From Heyndrickxia sporothermodurans (GTDB lineage Bacteria; Bacillota; Bacilli; Bacillales; Bacillaceae_C), in assembly GCA_018333075.1 (NCBI GenBank), contig BORH01000014.1, positions 58,327 through 122,326 of the forward strand: 64,000 bases of DNA, written 5' to 3'. This document shows positions 8,344 through 17,447 of this stretch, piece after piece. Below the pieces are notes generated by a model. It searched no databases. It was not told the origin of the DNA and worked only from the letters and a program-made list of their open reading frames with translations. Both the position numbers and the translations under genes were made by a program. The stretch's first letter is position 1; every line of letters begins with the position of its first letter.

Positions 8344-8751
8344 CTAAAAATTCAACTCACAATCAAAATTCTCCCATATATCATATAAATTCCCATCAAT
8401 ATCTTCTAAAGTAAAGAAGTTTCCATTTTTCCCTTCGTAACTTATATCACCGACGGTTAATTGCTTTGACTTCAATTTTTTATGAAGGCTTTTGATATCA
8501 TTAGTAAAAAATGTAGTTACCCATTTCCTTCTGCCTTCAACTTCAAAAACTGCTCTTGAATGATGTTCGCTTTTAATCAAGTGAAGAATTGGCCTATTTC
8601 CTATAAATAAACTTAATGAATAATCGGTTCTATGTCTTATATTAAAGTCAAAATGCTTAACAAACCAGTTCGCAGATTTTTCTAAATCTCCAACTGGAAT
8701 CACGTTGTATGCAATCCCTAATATTTTTCCATCCTTTTCCTCCACCATCAT
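8344..8751 (-). CDS. VOC/glyoxalase-like family protein
   Basis: A 135-residue protein with the beta-alpha-beta-beta-beta vicinal-oxygen-chelate fold: an N-terminal strand plus helix (YNVIPVGDLEKSANWFVKHF), SLSLFIGNRPILHLI, and the second module ending NFFTLEDIDGNLYDIWE. The terminal E and the N-terminal region could supply metal ligands, but the first ligand position is not an obvious His, so enzymatic activity is uncertain. GAGGAG precedes ATGATG. Monocistronic. Members include fosfomycin/bleomycin resistance proteins and unrelated dioxygenases, so no substrate is given. Confidence 0.8.
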   Translation of the reverse strand: MMVEEKDGKILGIAYNVIPVGDLEKSANWFVKHFDFNIRHRTDYSLSLFIGNRPILHLIKSEHHSRAVFEVEGRRKWVTTFFTNDIKSLHKKLKSKQLTVGDISYEGKNGNFFTLEDIDGNLYDIWENFDCELNF

Positions 8752-9047
8752 TCAATTCTCCTCACTTTTAACGTTGGAATGTCATTTTTATTTTTCTTAA
8801 AAGGTGATCATATGTTTCTATAACTTACCAAAAATAGATGGTTTCTCTGAAAAATCAAATAGAGTAGAAGTAATGGATTGACTTCTATTCTATTACTTGT
8901 TACTACACTTATTAACTTGTAGTCTATATAATACATTCTCCTTAATAACATTGTTGTCCTTCCGTTGAATGATACATTTAATTATAGATAAAAACAGCCG
9001 GTCCAATTAAAAGATGTAGGATATGTATTAAGCAATACCTATAAACA

Positions 9048-9594
9048 CTATAGACTTCGAGAAATATCAACAATTCTTTTCAGAACTGAAGCAACCTCTT
9101 TACTGTTTTGAATGACTAATAAATAATCTGCTTCCCCCTTAATTGGCGTTGTCACATTGCCATTATTAGAGGCAGCTTGTTGCCTCAAAAGTGGAAGCAT
9201 TCCTAAATACAGCTATACTACGTTGACTATTTACCACACGTTCTTTAAGAATATGATCTGGGATATCAAAACGAAGGAGGAAGCTCGTAAATCCTTTATT
9301 ATGAAAATATTCTAACAAATTCAACCGATCCTCGTAATTACGATTTGAGTTGCAAAGGATAAGATGAAAATTTGTTTAATTGATCGCGTATTCTAAAAAT
9401 TATTTTAGTGATTGCATATTTGAATAGATTAGTCCTTGTTTTGGTAATAACTTTTTATAATAATTATTAATGAATTCAACATGATTATCTTGATAGATTG
9501 CAATCGAGTTATCCAACTGTTTTTCTAATGTTTTAGCAAATGTACTTTTCCCACTATGGGTTTTGCCTACACTTATTATCACAACTCTTTTCAT
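9048..9594 (-). pseudogene. Small P-loop NTPase/kinase pseudogene
   Basis: The ATG at 9594 opens with MKRVVIISVGKTHSGKSTFA, a clear Walker A motif (GKTHSGKST). The frame meets TAA after codon 64. In the same frame it continues past a second TAA into TNFHLILCNSNRNYEDRLNL and FLLRFDIPDHILKERV, the usual nucleotide-kinase middle. A frameshift near 9190 leads to LRQQAASNNGNVTTPIKGEA and the true stop at 9048-9050. In all, two nonsense codons and one frameshift in a gene of about 180 residues. Closest in type to bacterial AAA/zeta-toxin-like small kinases; exact function unknown. Confidence 0.75.
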
Positions 9595-9830
9595 ATCTCC
9601 ATTTATAAAAATTAAAATAAATTGTTATTGTTTAACATATGAATTTAATAAAATTGCTTCGATAATAAAAATGATGAAGTTCTACTCTTGGATAAATATC
9701 AATAGATTTCTAGTATAAAAATGGTAATAAATCATTGTAAATATATTATTATATAGTTGTACAAGGAAAATCTTTTTCAGTTATACTTTTACAAAAACTA
9801 TAGATATTCAAATATTTTGGAGGAGATATC

Positions 9831-10718
9831 TTGAAAAAAATAGTTTTATTTCATTATGACGCATTTTCAACAGTGCCTGGAAAAGGAAATCCAGCTGGAA
9901 TTGTTCTTAACGGGGACCATTTATCTACTGAAGATATGCAATAAATTACCAAAAAAGTCGGATTTAATGAATGTGCTTTTCCCTTACGATCAAAAATTGC
10001 AGACATTCGGATCCGCTATTTTACACCTGGTTACGAAACACTACTTTGCGGGCACGCTACAATGGCTACAATAGCGGCACTATTAGATCACAATATCATT
10101 CCTTTAAAAGAAAGCTATTTGATTGAAACATTAGCTGGTGTACTTAACGTGAATGTCAGCATAGAAAAAGGACAAACTAAAATTCGTATGGAACATACAA
10201 AACCACAATTTGTAGCTTTTGAAGGTTCCATTGATGAGTTAGCTAAGAGTATAAATATTCCTACATCAATTATTGACAATAGATACCCAATTATGTATGG
10301 CAATACAGGTCAGTGGACATTATGTTTACCAATTTCAGAGATTCATGTATTTAAACAAATGAAACCTATGACTGAATCTTTCCCTAAAATATTAAAAGAA
10401 ATGCCAAAAGCATCAGTCCACCCATTTTGTTTTAGTGCATTAAACATCGATGCGGATCTACACGCAAGACACTTCTCATCACCGTACGCGGGGACAATTG
10501 AAGATCCAGTTACAGGTACTTCTACTGGTGTGATGGGTGCGTACATTGCTAAGTTTGTAAAACCTAATATAGAAGAGAAGTACGATTTGGTTGTGGAGCA
10601 AGGTCAGGAAATTGGCAAAGATGAAAGAGTAACCGTTCATATAGATGCAGAACTAGATATTAGCATTGCCATTTCTGGAATAGCTGTATTTGTCAAAAAA
10701 AACAATATTTTCATATAA
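9831..10718 (+). pseudogene. PhzF-family isomerase with one in-frame stop
   Basis: GGAGGAG at 9819-9825 precedes a TTG start at 9831. The 295-codon frame reads FHYDAFSTVPGKGNPAGIV, then an in-frame TAA at 9942-9944 (codon 38), then ITKKVGFNECAFPL, RIRYFTPGYETLLCGHATMA and EDPVTGTSTGVMGAYIAKF. These are the hallmark motifs of phenazine-biosynthesis-like PhzF proteins, including the conserved Glu of the NE(T/C)AF loop. Apart from codon 38 the gene is full length for the family (about 290 residues). A restart at the ATG of 10062 would lack the active-site Glu. The role in non-phenazine producers is usually unknown. Confidence 0.85.
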
Positions 10719-10991
10719 AACACTCTTTCTATTAATATTACTAGTGACTACTAAATTCAATGACAGTAATTTTCAGCGTTCAGGTGATTATATTTATACA
10801 AATTTTGTTAAAATAAGTGCACCTATTAACCATTCAACAACTATTTTTATCACCATTTGAACAATTAAAAACGGTGTTTTTCTTTAAATGGAATTTATTA
10901 TCTAACCCTCTTATATTTTTTATAACATATTAAAAAATTGAGCCTTGGGAATGTATTTCAGAAAATAAACAGATAAACATATTAATAATAC

Positions 10992-11321
10992 TTACCCTAT
11001 GAAGACAACGGCATCCTTACGTCGAAATGCTTGAGGTAGCTTTTCTTGAAGGATTTTTATTCTTTCAAATAATTTATTTTGATGCTCCTCATGTACATTT
11101 TTTCTCGCCCATTCTTTTATTTGAATGAGTTCTTCAATGATATCAGCTACATTTTCCTTTTCAATGTCAACACCTATCGAAAAGAGCTCCGACCACTGTA
11201 AACCTATTGACTCTATAGCTGGTAACCAGCATTCATTAAAAAAGGACTCAGTTGCAATTGGAATATAAAAATTCTTTTCAAATTCATTTTGTGGGTTCAG
11301 TATAAATACACCAATAGTCAT
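10992..11321 (-). CDS. Hypothetical protein, 109 residues
   Basis: I do not recognise the family. The product starts MTIGVFILNPQNEFEKNFYI, is acidic in the middle (ECWLPAIESIGLQWSEL) and ends with a long basic amphipathic helix. I choose the ATG at 11321, which lies 9 nt after GGAGGA, instead of the in-frame ATG ten codons upstream. The upstream decayed frame (11354-11790) stops just before it, so both once belonged to one operon. No signal peptide or membrane segment. Confidence 0.55.
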   Translation of the reverse strand: MTIGVFILNPQNEFEKNFYIPIATESFFNECWLPAIESIGLQWSELFSIGVDIEKENVADIIEELIQIKEWARKNVHEEHQNKLFERIKILQEKLPQAFRRKDAVVFIG

Positions 11322-11353
11322 AACATATTTTCCTCCAATATTGACTGCCATTA

Positions 11354-11790
11354 TTAACTACCATTATTAATTGATTTAACAGTTTCATAATACGGTGAAA
11401 AAATACTATCTTTATCTTTCTCTAAAACAAACTCCACTTTAATTTCACTGTCATAAGGTATTTGGTCAAAATAATGAAGCCCACAAAACACATTAGGACG
11501 GCATTAATTCCAAAAGTTAGTAATTTTGCTTTAATTGTTATTTGGATCATCATTTCCAATTAGTAGAACTTGATGGATTTAACCGAGGATTTCTATTATC
11601 TCTTAATCAGAGAATATTCAGCTACTTCTTCTTCATATCCACTACGGTTTTCCAATATCATCTCTCCAAATCCTAGTCAAAACAGGTTTGATGATCTACC
11701 TGCATATCATAAATTTAATTCTACTAATTTTCTTACTTCGTTGTTAATTTCTTCTCTCATTCTTATCTCCTTTTTACTAGAAAAATAGCT
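11354..11790 (-). pseudogene. Decayed gene of unknown family
   Basis: An AAAGGAG site and ATG near 11763 open with MREEINNEVRKLVELNL and stop at once. Frame-shifted coding-like segments follow, and the last open part (FCGLHYFDQIPYDSEIKVEF, then EKDKDSIFSPYYETVKS) ends at 11354 next to the following gene. The parts read like one protein of about 130 residues broken by several lesions. The family is unknown. Confidence 0.45.
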
Positions 11791-11897
11791 TTTATTTGTT
11801 ATTTATCAAATTTTTTGTTGAATGATCAATAAGAAAAAAAGCATCCTTTGTTCAAAGAATGCCATTTATTTGAATAGTTGACAATTTCATAGCTTGT

Positions 11898-12485
11898 TCA
11901 ATCATTACAAAATTCGCTAATGATCTGCTTCTCTAATTCTTCTTTAGGAAACTTTTGTGGATAGGTGGAAATCATTAGCATAATGCCCTGAAGGACAGAT
12001 GAAAAATATAATGATCGCTTCCTTGGTTCCTTTACTCCCATCCTTTTAAATATTTCACATTGCAACTCAAATAATCTAGCATTTTCTTCAACTAGCTGAT
12101 TACTATATTTAATCAATTCTTCATCAGCTTCTGGTTGTGTTTGTAAGTGCAGAAAAAACCGGTGGATTTCCGGATTTTGATGTATGTTATAAATAGCTCC
12201 TCCAACAATATATTTTAGTTGTTCACTTGGTGTCTGAAGAGCGGAAGCACCTTCCATCACTTCCACAACTTCATTAATCCTGGCATTAACTAATTCTGAA
12301 AGGAGTTCTTCTTTCCCTTTATAATAATTGTATAGGAGCCCTTTAGAAATTCCCGCTTTTTTAGCCACATCACTAATTGAAGTAGCATAATAACCCTGTT
12401 TTATAAAAAGTTCCATTGCCGAAGTGCGAATTTTTTCTTTGGATAATTGTCTAATACGCTCGTTCTCTTCAGGTGTTCGTGGCAT
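11898..12485 (-). CDS. TetR/AcrR-family regulator
   Basis: A 195-residue repressor. Residues 5-60 are the TetR HTH (IRTSAMELFIKQGYYATSIS, AGISKGLLYNYYKGKEELL). The C-terminal helices form the ligand pocket with the common VLQGIMLMIS segment. I set the start at the MPRTPEEN Met (12485), after GGAGGA; the frame is open further upstream but that would overlap the preceding gene. It follows the alpha/beta hydrolase gene by 7 nt, so the two form an operon. The operon promoter holds a TetR-like dyad (13291-13308), which suggests autorepression. Confidence 0.88.
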   Translation of the reverse strand: MPRTPEENERIRQLSKEKIRTSAMELFIKQGYYATSISDVAKKAGISKGLLYNYYKGKEELLSELVNARINEVVEVMEGASALQTPSEQLKYIVGGAIYNIHQNPEIHRFFLHLQTQPEADEELIKYSNQLVEENARLFELQCEIFKRMGVKEPRKRSLYFSSVLQGIMLMISTYPQKFPKEELEKQIISEFCND

Positions 12486-12492
12486 TTTATAT

Positions 12493-13245
12493 TTATTCCT
12501 CCAAAAAACCAGTGATTTCTTTATATAATTCATTCGGGTGGGTCAGAACCATCATAATGTGTTCGGCATCTGCAATTTCAATAAATCGAATGTCAGGAAC
12601 TTTTTTAAAATGATTTAAAATATTATAATGGTCTGCTAAGTCATCTTTTCCAATAATAAATAATGTTTTTGACTTCAAATCTTGTAATCTATTGATAGCT
12701 GGAGGCTGACTCCATACCGTTTTAAAAATTGGCCATTCTAACATTCGTCGGAAATGATGTCGAAGCATTTCGATGGCAAGTTCATTCTGCTGACTTTTAG
12801 TAACGACTTGATAGGTAGGCATTTCAAGAAAATTATTAAGCATCTTATCCACATTTGGAGCAGCTTCCATAACCTTCTTAATATATTGTTCGGATTCTTG
12901 AGAGAAATGAAAACCAGTTAAGGAAGGAGTAATTAGTACAAGCCTTGATACTCTTTCAGGATAATCAAGGGCGAAATCGGTGGCAATTTGTCCGCCTATG
13001 TTATGCCCAATAATCGTGGCTGACTCGAGTTTAAGATAGTCCATAAGTGATAATAAGTCTTCAACATAGTTAACACTTTCGTCTGCAGAAGGTGATTTTC
13101 CTGCCCCACGACCATCAAAAGTAATCACTTTATAATTTTTTTCTAAAAGAGCTGCTAAGAAGGTCCATTGACGCAAATCAGCCCCACCGCTATGAATCAT
13201 TATAACTGGATGACCTTCTCCAGATATCTCGTAATATAAATCCAT
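12493..13245 (-). CDS. Alpha/beta hydrolase-fold protein with Asn at the nucleophile position
   Basis: A 250-residue single-domain alpha/beta hydrolase (MDLYYEISGEGHPVIMIHSG, oxyanion HSGGADLRQW, FDGRGAGKS, LFIIGKDDLADH for the acid, DAEHIMM for the His). The nucleophile elbow reads IIGHNIGG, so residue 82, normally Ser (GHSxGG), is Asn; one AGC to AAC change would explain it. The rest of the triad looks intact. The protein may be a catalytically dead binding protein, or may carry an unusual activity. It is co-transcribed with a TetR regulator, a common arrangement for ligand-sensing detoxification units. Confidence 0.85.
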   Translation of the reverse strand: MDLYYEISGEGHPVIMIHSGGADLRQWTFLAALLEKNYKVITFDGRGAGKSPSADESVNYVEDLLSLMDYLKLESATIIGHNIGGQIATDFALDYPERVSRLVLITPSLTGFHFSQESEQYIKKVMEAAPNVDKMLNNFLEMPTYQVVTKSQQNELAIEMLRHHFRRMLEWPIFKTVWSQPPAINRLQDLKSKTLFIIGKDDLADHYNILNHFKKVPDIRFIEIADAEHIMMVLTHPNELYKEITGFLEE

Positions 13246-13280
13246 TATAACTCCTCCTTTTTTTCTGAATCTTCAGCTTT

Positions 13281-13309
13281 ATATTATTATTGAATGAACG
13301 TTTAGTCAA
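13281..13309 (-). promoter_or_regulatory. Promoter with TetR-type operator for the hydrolase-tetR operon
   Basis: On the minus strand TTGACT (13309-13304) and TAATAT (13286-13281) are 17 bp apart. The imperfect palindrome TGAATGAACGTTTAGTCA (13291-13308) covers the -35 box and spacer, with 14 of 18 positions symmetric. It is well placed to block RNA polymerase. Confidence 0.75.
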
Positions 13310-13395
13310 TATAAAATTCCAGTAACCTTTGTGAATTTTTTCACCAATACTCGAATTATTAACAAAAACCCTTTTCAAACTTAGTCACACACTAG

Positions 13396-13557
13396 ATACT
13401 ACACAATAGAGTTATTTTTTTTGAAGAACCGTCTTTCATTGATAAGAAACCTTTTAATAAAGCTTTAGTCTTCCTCAACGAGGTTCATAATTTTAAAAGT
13501 ATATCTATATTAGCCTTAAGGAAACAAATCTCGAAATATATATTCACTATGATATGA
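13396..13557 (+). pseudogene. Possible gene fragment of unknown origin
   Basis: A 53-codon open frame has coding-like composition (FFEEPSFIDKKPFNKALVFL) but no ATG or ribosome binding site at its left end. It may be the 3' end of a lost gene. The rest of 13310-13670 shows nothing else except the ribosome binding site of the HAD gene. Confidence 0.25.
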
Positions 13558-13670
13558 TAATAGTAGAAACAAGAATGGCGATGATGTGCTAGAAACACTA
13601 TGTTATTATCAACTTGAACGGATATACGAAAACGTAAGATCCGTACTTTGCTCTAAGTTAGGAGAAAATA

Positions 13671-14531
13671 ATGATGAAATTAATAGCGATTGATTTAGAT
13701 GGAACTTTATTATCAGAAGGTGGAACTATTAGTGCCGTAAATATAAAGGCAATCCATGATGTACAAAAAAAAGGGGATGTTATTACGATTTGTTCGGGCA
13801 GATCTCTTCATGATACACAATCGATTTTAGAAAATGCTGGTATCGATTGCCCTATTATAACTGGAAATGGCGCGATTACCTTTCACGGAAAAGAGATTGT
13901 ACGAAAACAGACTATACCTGATAATGTTACACTGGAACTCATTCCTTCTTTAGAAGCAGATGGCTTTTATTTTGAATTATATACCAATCAAGGAATACAT
14001 CTTCTAAATAAAGGAAAGGAACAACTTAACGAAGAAATACGCATTTTAGCTGAAAAAGATGCAAATTTCTCATTTGAATGGGCAACCAAAGAAAGAGATA
14101 TTCAATTTCAACAATTTGGTTTGCATTACATAAATGATTATAAGGATATCCATATTGCGGAATTGGGCGTTTATAAAATATTCGTGTTGTCTTTTGATAG
14201 AGCAAAGCTTCAGCGTCTGGAAAATACTTTAGGGAACCGCCATGATATTTCCATTACATCTTCAGGAAGTACGAAGCTTGAAATTGCCCATGCCGAGGTA
14301 AGCAAAGGAAATGCGTTAACCTATATGGCTAATTTTTTAAATATACCGCTAATTAATACTGTTGCAATCGGAGACAATTTAAATGATCTTTCAATGTTCA
14401 ATGTTGCAGGAATTAGTATCGCAATGGGGAATGCAGTAGAAGAAGCGAAAAAGATAAGTACTTATACCACAAAGAGATATGATGAAGATGGAGTAGCTTA
14501 CGCTTTACGAAATTTTGTAATAGAAAACTAA
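13671..14531 (+). CDS. HAD-superfamily Cof-type sugar phosphatase
   Basis: A 286-residue protein with the Cof/YidA layout: motif I IAIDLDGTLLS (nucleophile and acid/base Asp), motif II TICSGRS, a large C2-type cap (about residues 85-190), the conserved Lys region (KLEIAHAEVSKGNAL) and motif IV AIGDNLNDLSMF. Members dephosphorylate sugar phosphates or cofactors. AGGAG precedes ATGATG. It converges on the sugar PTS operon and shares a terminator with it, so a role in sugar-phosphate clearance is possible but unproven. Confidence 0.9.
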   Translation: MMKLIAIDLDGTLLSEGGTISAVNIKAIHDVQKKGDVITICSGRSLHDTQSILENAGIDCPIITGNGAITFHGKEIVRKQTIPDNVTLELIPSLEADGFYFELYTNQGIHLLNKGKEQLNEEIRILAEKDANFSFEWATKERDIQFQQFGLHYINDYKDIHIAELGVYKIFVLSFDRAKLQRLENTLGNRHDISITSSGSTKLEIAHAEVSKGNALTYMANFLNIPLINTVAIGDNLNDLSMFNVAGISIAMGNAVEEAKKISTYTTKRYDEDGVAYALRNFVIEN

Positions 14532-14536
14532 GTAGA

Positions 14537-14567
14537 AAAGGCAACGGAGTCTGATACCGTTGCCTTT
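14537..14567. terminator. Bidirectional terminator between HAD and lacD genes
   Basis: AAAGGCAACGG and CCGTTGCCTTT form a perfect 11-bp stem with a 9-nt loop, flanked by A/T runs on both sides. It serves the two convergent genes. Confidence 0.9.
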
Positions 14568-14573
14568 CTAGTA

Positions 14574-15545
14574 TTATTTAATTTTATCAAAACAAGATGA
14601 TGCTGTTTCTATAATTACTTTATTTAATGCTTCAATATTTGCTTTCCCTTGTGTTTCCAGCCATTCTCTTGCTTTTTCCACGCCTTCCTTAGCATAAATT
14701 GCTACCCCATCCTTCCAGGTAGCTCTACCGCAAAGGACACCATTAAAATCAGAACCTGCTTCATGGGCAAAACGCAACGTTTCCTGAAACATCTCTGCAC
14801 TTACGCCAGCACTTAAGAAGATAAATGGTAAAACAGTTGACTCGCTCTGTTTTTTAAAGAAATTCTTTGCCTCTTCCTTTGTATAAACAACCTCTGATCC
14901 ATAGCCCTCTACATAATCCATATTAACCGGGACTTCCACTTTTAATACATCCACATGATATTTTGGATTCGAAAATTCCACCATCATATCATTTACTTTA
15001 TGCGGCTTAACTTTTGCATACTCTTTACTTTTTACATCCTCTATTTTACTATCATAGGATACAAGTTCTAAAAAGAATGGGATACCCTCTGCTTCACATT
15101 CTGACCCAATCCTTTCGACAAATGCATGTTTTTGATTATTAATTTCCGAAGACTCATCTACATCATAGTAAAGTAGAAATTTTACGGCGTCCGCCCCCTC
15201 TTCTTTTAATCTATGTGCAGACCAAGTTGGTAAAAGATCTGGGAGTCTTCCTGGTTTTGTCGTATCGTAGCCCGTTTTTTCATAGGCGATGAGCAAACCG
15301 GATTTCGCGTCCCTCTTTCCTGCTGCAGGTAAACCATACTCAGGATCTAATAGAATAGAAGATGCATAGGGAGTTAGAATTTCAGATACGAGAACTTTAA
15401 ATTGTTCCATTGCATCTTGAGTTCCTTTATCCCCCATCATTTTTTTCAATGCACCACGTTGGTCAATAGCGAGAGCACTGATAATACCTTGTTCATTTAT
15501 TAAGTTTTGTAAAGCGTGTCTTTTATTATCACTTACTATTCTCAT
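14574..15545 (-). CDS. lacD: Tagatose 1,6-bisphosphate aldolase (class I, LacD type)
   Basis: A 323-residue TIM-barrel aldolase. LacD signatures visible are [28 protein letters not shown], the AVKFLLYYD strand and FLSAGVS near the C-terminus. LacD cleaves tagatose 1,6-bisphosphate, and also fructose 1,6-bisphosphate, into dihydroxyacetone phosphate and glyceraldehyde 3-phosphate through a Schiff-base Lys. I use the ATG at 15545, 9 nt after AAGGAG, not the GTG two codons upstream. It is the last gene of the kinase-PTS-aldolase operon and would finish the pathway from a PTS-imported ketohexose. Confidence 0.92.
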   Translation of the reverse strand: MRIVSDNKRHALQNLINEQGIISALAIDQRGALKKMMGDKGTQDAMEQFKVLVSEILTPYASSILLDPEYGLPAAGKRDAKSGLLIAYEKTGYDTTKPGRLPDLLPTWSAHRLKEEGADAVKFLLYYDVDESSEINNQKHAFVERIGSECEAEGIPFFLELVSYDSKIEDVKSKEYAKVKPHKVNDMMVEFSNPKYHVDVLKVEVPVNMDYVEGYGSEVVYTKEEAKNFFKKQSESTVLPFIFLSAGVSAEMFQETLRFAHEAGSDFNGVLCGRATWKDGVAIYAKEGVEKAREWLETQGKANIEALNKVIIETASSCFDKIK

Positions 15546-15560
15546 TTTCACGTTCTCCTT

Positions 15561-17447
15561 TTACTGTAAATTATCTATAAACATTTGATGGATTTCCTCA
15601 GAATGATTAGCCCGATGTAATTGGTCGATGAATTCTTGATGAATTAATAGTTTTGAAACCTCTGATAAATATCGTAAGTGGTCATTTCCTTTTCCTTTAG
15701 GAATAAACATGGCAATGACGATATTCGTTGGTTTACCATCAAGTGCATTCCATTCCACACCTTGATCTAATTTCAAAATAACTATGCTCGCTTTTTGAAT
15801 ACTTTCAAGCTCAGTATGCGGAATAGCAATACCTTGCTCCATCCCAGTCGTACTCAATTTTTCTCTTGCTTTAAACCCTTCAATTACTTCTTCTCCATTA
15901 ATGCTTATTCCATTTTCTTTTGAAATTTCAGCTAATTTACGAAATACCTCATCCTGTGATGCTGCTTGAATATTACAGAAAATATTGCGGATATCTAATA
16001 CAGAATCTAGTTTTTTCGAATCATCTTTTTCTTGTTTCTGCTCTATCGTTTGTTGATCTTTTGCCTCCGTTCTTTTTTGATCCCAAGCCATTAGAAATCC
16101 ACTTACGATAGCACCTATTAAAATAGCTACAATCCAAAGGAACCCATGTGTAACAATTGGTAAAACGATGAAACCACCATGTGGTGCCGGAACTTGCACT
16201 TTAAAAAGATACGATAAGATTGCTGCAATCGAAGATCCTAGCATAAGTATTGGGATCACTTTTATTGGTTTCTTTGCTGCAAATGGGATAGCTCCTTCTG
16301 TAATATGAGTAAAACCAAGTAGGAAATTCACATAACCTGCACTTCGATCACTCGCTGAATACGCTTTCCCTCCAAATAAAACCGCGAAACCAGTTGCAAG
16401 AGGTGGTGCAATACATGCCGCGGAGACTCCAGCCATAAAAAAGTAATTCCCTTGTGCTAATAAGGCTGTACCTGTTACATACGCTGCTTTATTAACAGGT
16501 CCTCCCATGTCAAAAGCGCTCATACAACCAACGATTAGACCTAATATGATTGGACTTGAATTTTGAAATCCACTTAAAAATGACATCATCCCTTTATTGA
16601 TAGATTCCATTGGAGCTGATAAAAACCACATTGCAAATCCGGCAATAAAGATTCCTAATACCGGGAAAAGGAAAATGGCCTTTAAACCATCTAATTGTTT
16701 AGGTAAACTTTTTAGTAGATAGGCTAAACCGACCATGATATAGCCAGTTAAAAAACCACCGACGATTCCACCTAAAAATCCAGTACCATTCATATAGGCA
16801 ATCATTCCGACGATAAACCCAATAATCAATCCCGGTCTTTTCGCAATAGATTCCGCGATATACGCACATAAAATAGGTACCATTAAATTCATAGAAACCC
16901 CGCCTATTGTTTTCAGGTAATAGGCGAATTGATTATATTCTGGACTCTGCGGATCAGCTGAATTGATTCCGAACATAAAGGATATAGCTACCATAACACC
17001 GCCAGCCACCACAAGTGGGAGCATATGGGATACACCATTCATAAGAGATACATAGATGCTATGCCAAATCGATGTTTTTTGGCTACTTTGGCTTGATTGA
17101 TACTTAGCTCTAGCCTGGCCGTCTTTATATTTTGGAACATTTCCAGATAAAATTTGATCAATTAATTTATCTGGCTCTTTAATTCCTTTACTAACAGAAA
17201 CACTGATGACAGGTTTCCCAATAAATCGATCGGAATTAACATCTTTATCTGCTGCAATAATGATGCCATCAGCTGCCTTTATCTCTTCATCAGTTAAGGC
17301 GTTTCTTATTCCTTCCTGACCATGTGTCTCTACTTTAATCGCAATGCCTCTTTTTTTCGCCGCTTCTTCTAATGCCTCTTGTGCCATATACGTATGGGCA
17401 ATTCCTGTTGGACATCCGGTAGCCGCGATAATTTGAAATGTCTTCAT
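15561..17447 (-). CDS. Fructose-type PTS transporter, fused EIIB-EIIC-EIIA
   Basis: A 628-residue polytopic protein. The N-terminal EIIB-Fru domain (residues 1-100) starts with MKTFQIIAATGCPTGIAHTY, with Cys12 as phosphorylation site. EIIC spans about 130-455 with the GGPVNKAAY and GFTHITEGAIPFAA loops. The C-terminal EIIA-Fru domain (about 480-628) has its phosphorylation His near 544 in GIAIPHTE. The order B-C-A differs from the A-B-C order of B. subtilis FruA. It imports and phosphorylates a ketohexose, fructose or tagatose by context. Its ATG directly abuts the kinase stop (TAAATG), indicating translational coupling. Confidence 0.93.
   Translation of the reverse strand: MKTFQIIAATGCPTGIAHTYMAQEALEEAAKKRGIAIKVETHGQEGIRNALTDEEIKAADGIIIAADKDVNSDRFIGKPVISVSVSKGIKEPDKLIDQILSGNVPKYKDGQARAKYQSSQSSQKTSIWHSIYVSLMNGVSHMLPLVVAGGVMVAISFMFGINSADPQSPEYNQFAYYLKTIGGVSMNLMVPILCAYIAESIAKRPGLIIGFIVGMIAYMNGTGFLGGIVGGFLTGYIMVGLAYLLKSLPKQLDGLKAIFLFPVLGIFIAGFAMWFLSAPMESINKGMMSFLSGFQNSSPIILGLIVGCMSAFDMGGPVNKAAYVTGTALLAQGNYFFMAGVSAACIAPPLATGFAVLFGGKAYSASDRSAGYVNFLLGFTHITEGAIPFAAKKPIKVIPILMLGSSIAAILSYLFKVQVPAPHGGFIVLPIVTHGFLWIVAILIGAIVSGFLMAWDQKRTEAKDQQTIEQKQEKDDSKKLDSVLDIRNIFCNIQAASQDEVFRKLAEISKENGISINGEEVIEGFKAREKLSTTGMEQGIAIPHTELESIQKASIVILKLDQGVEWNALDGKPTNIVIAMFIPKGKGNDHLRYLSEVSKLLIHQEFIDQLHRANHSEEIHQMFIDNLQ

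Noticed and set aside
9831-10718. Programmed readthrough or recoding of the in-frame stops (also at 43124, 43583, 55655)
   Set aside because: No selenocysteine-type hairpin or shared stop context was seen, and neighbouring genes carry frameshifts too, so ordinary decay is the simpler explanation.
11570-11788. 72-codon plus-strand frame
   Set aside because: It lies antisense to the decayed minus-strand gene and has no ribosome binding site.
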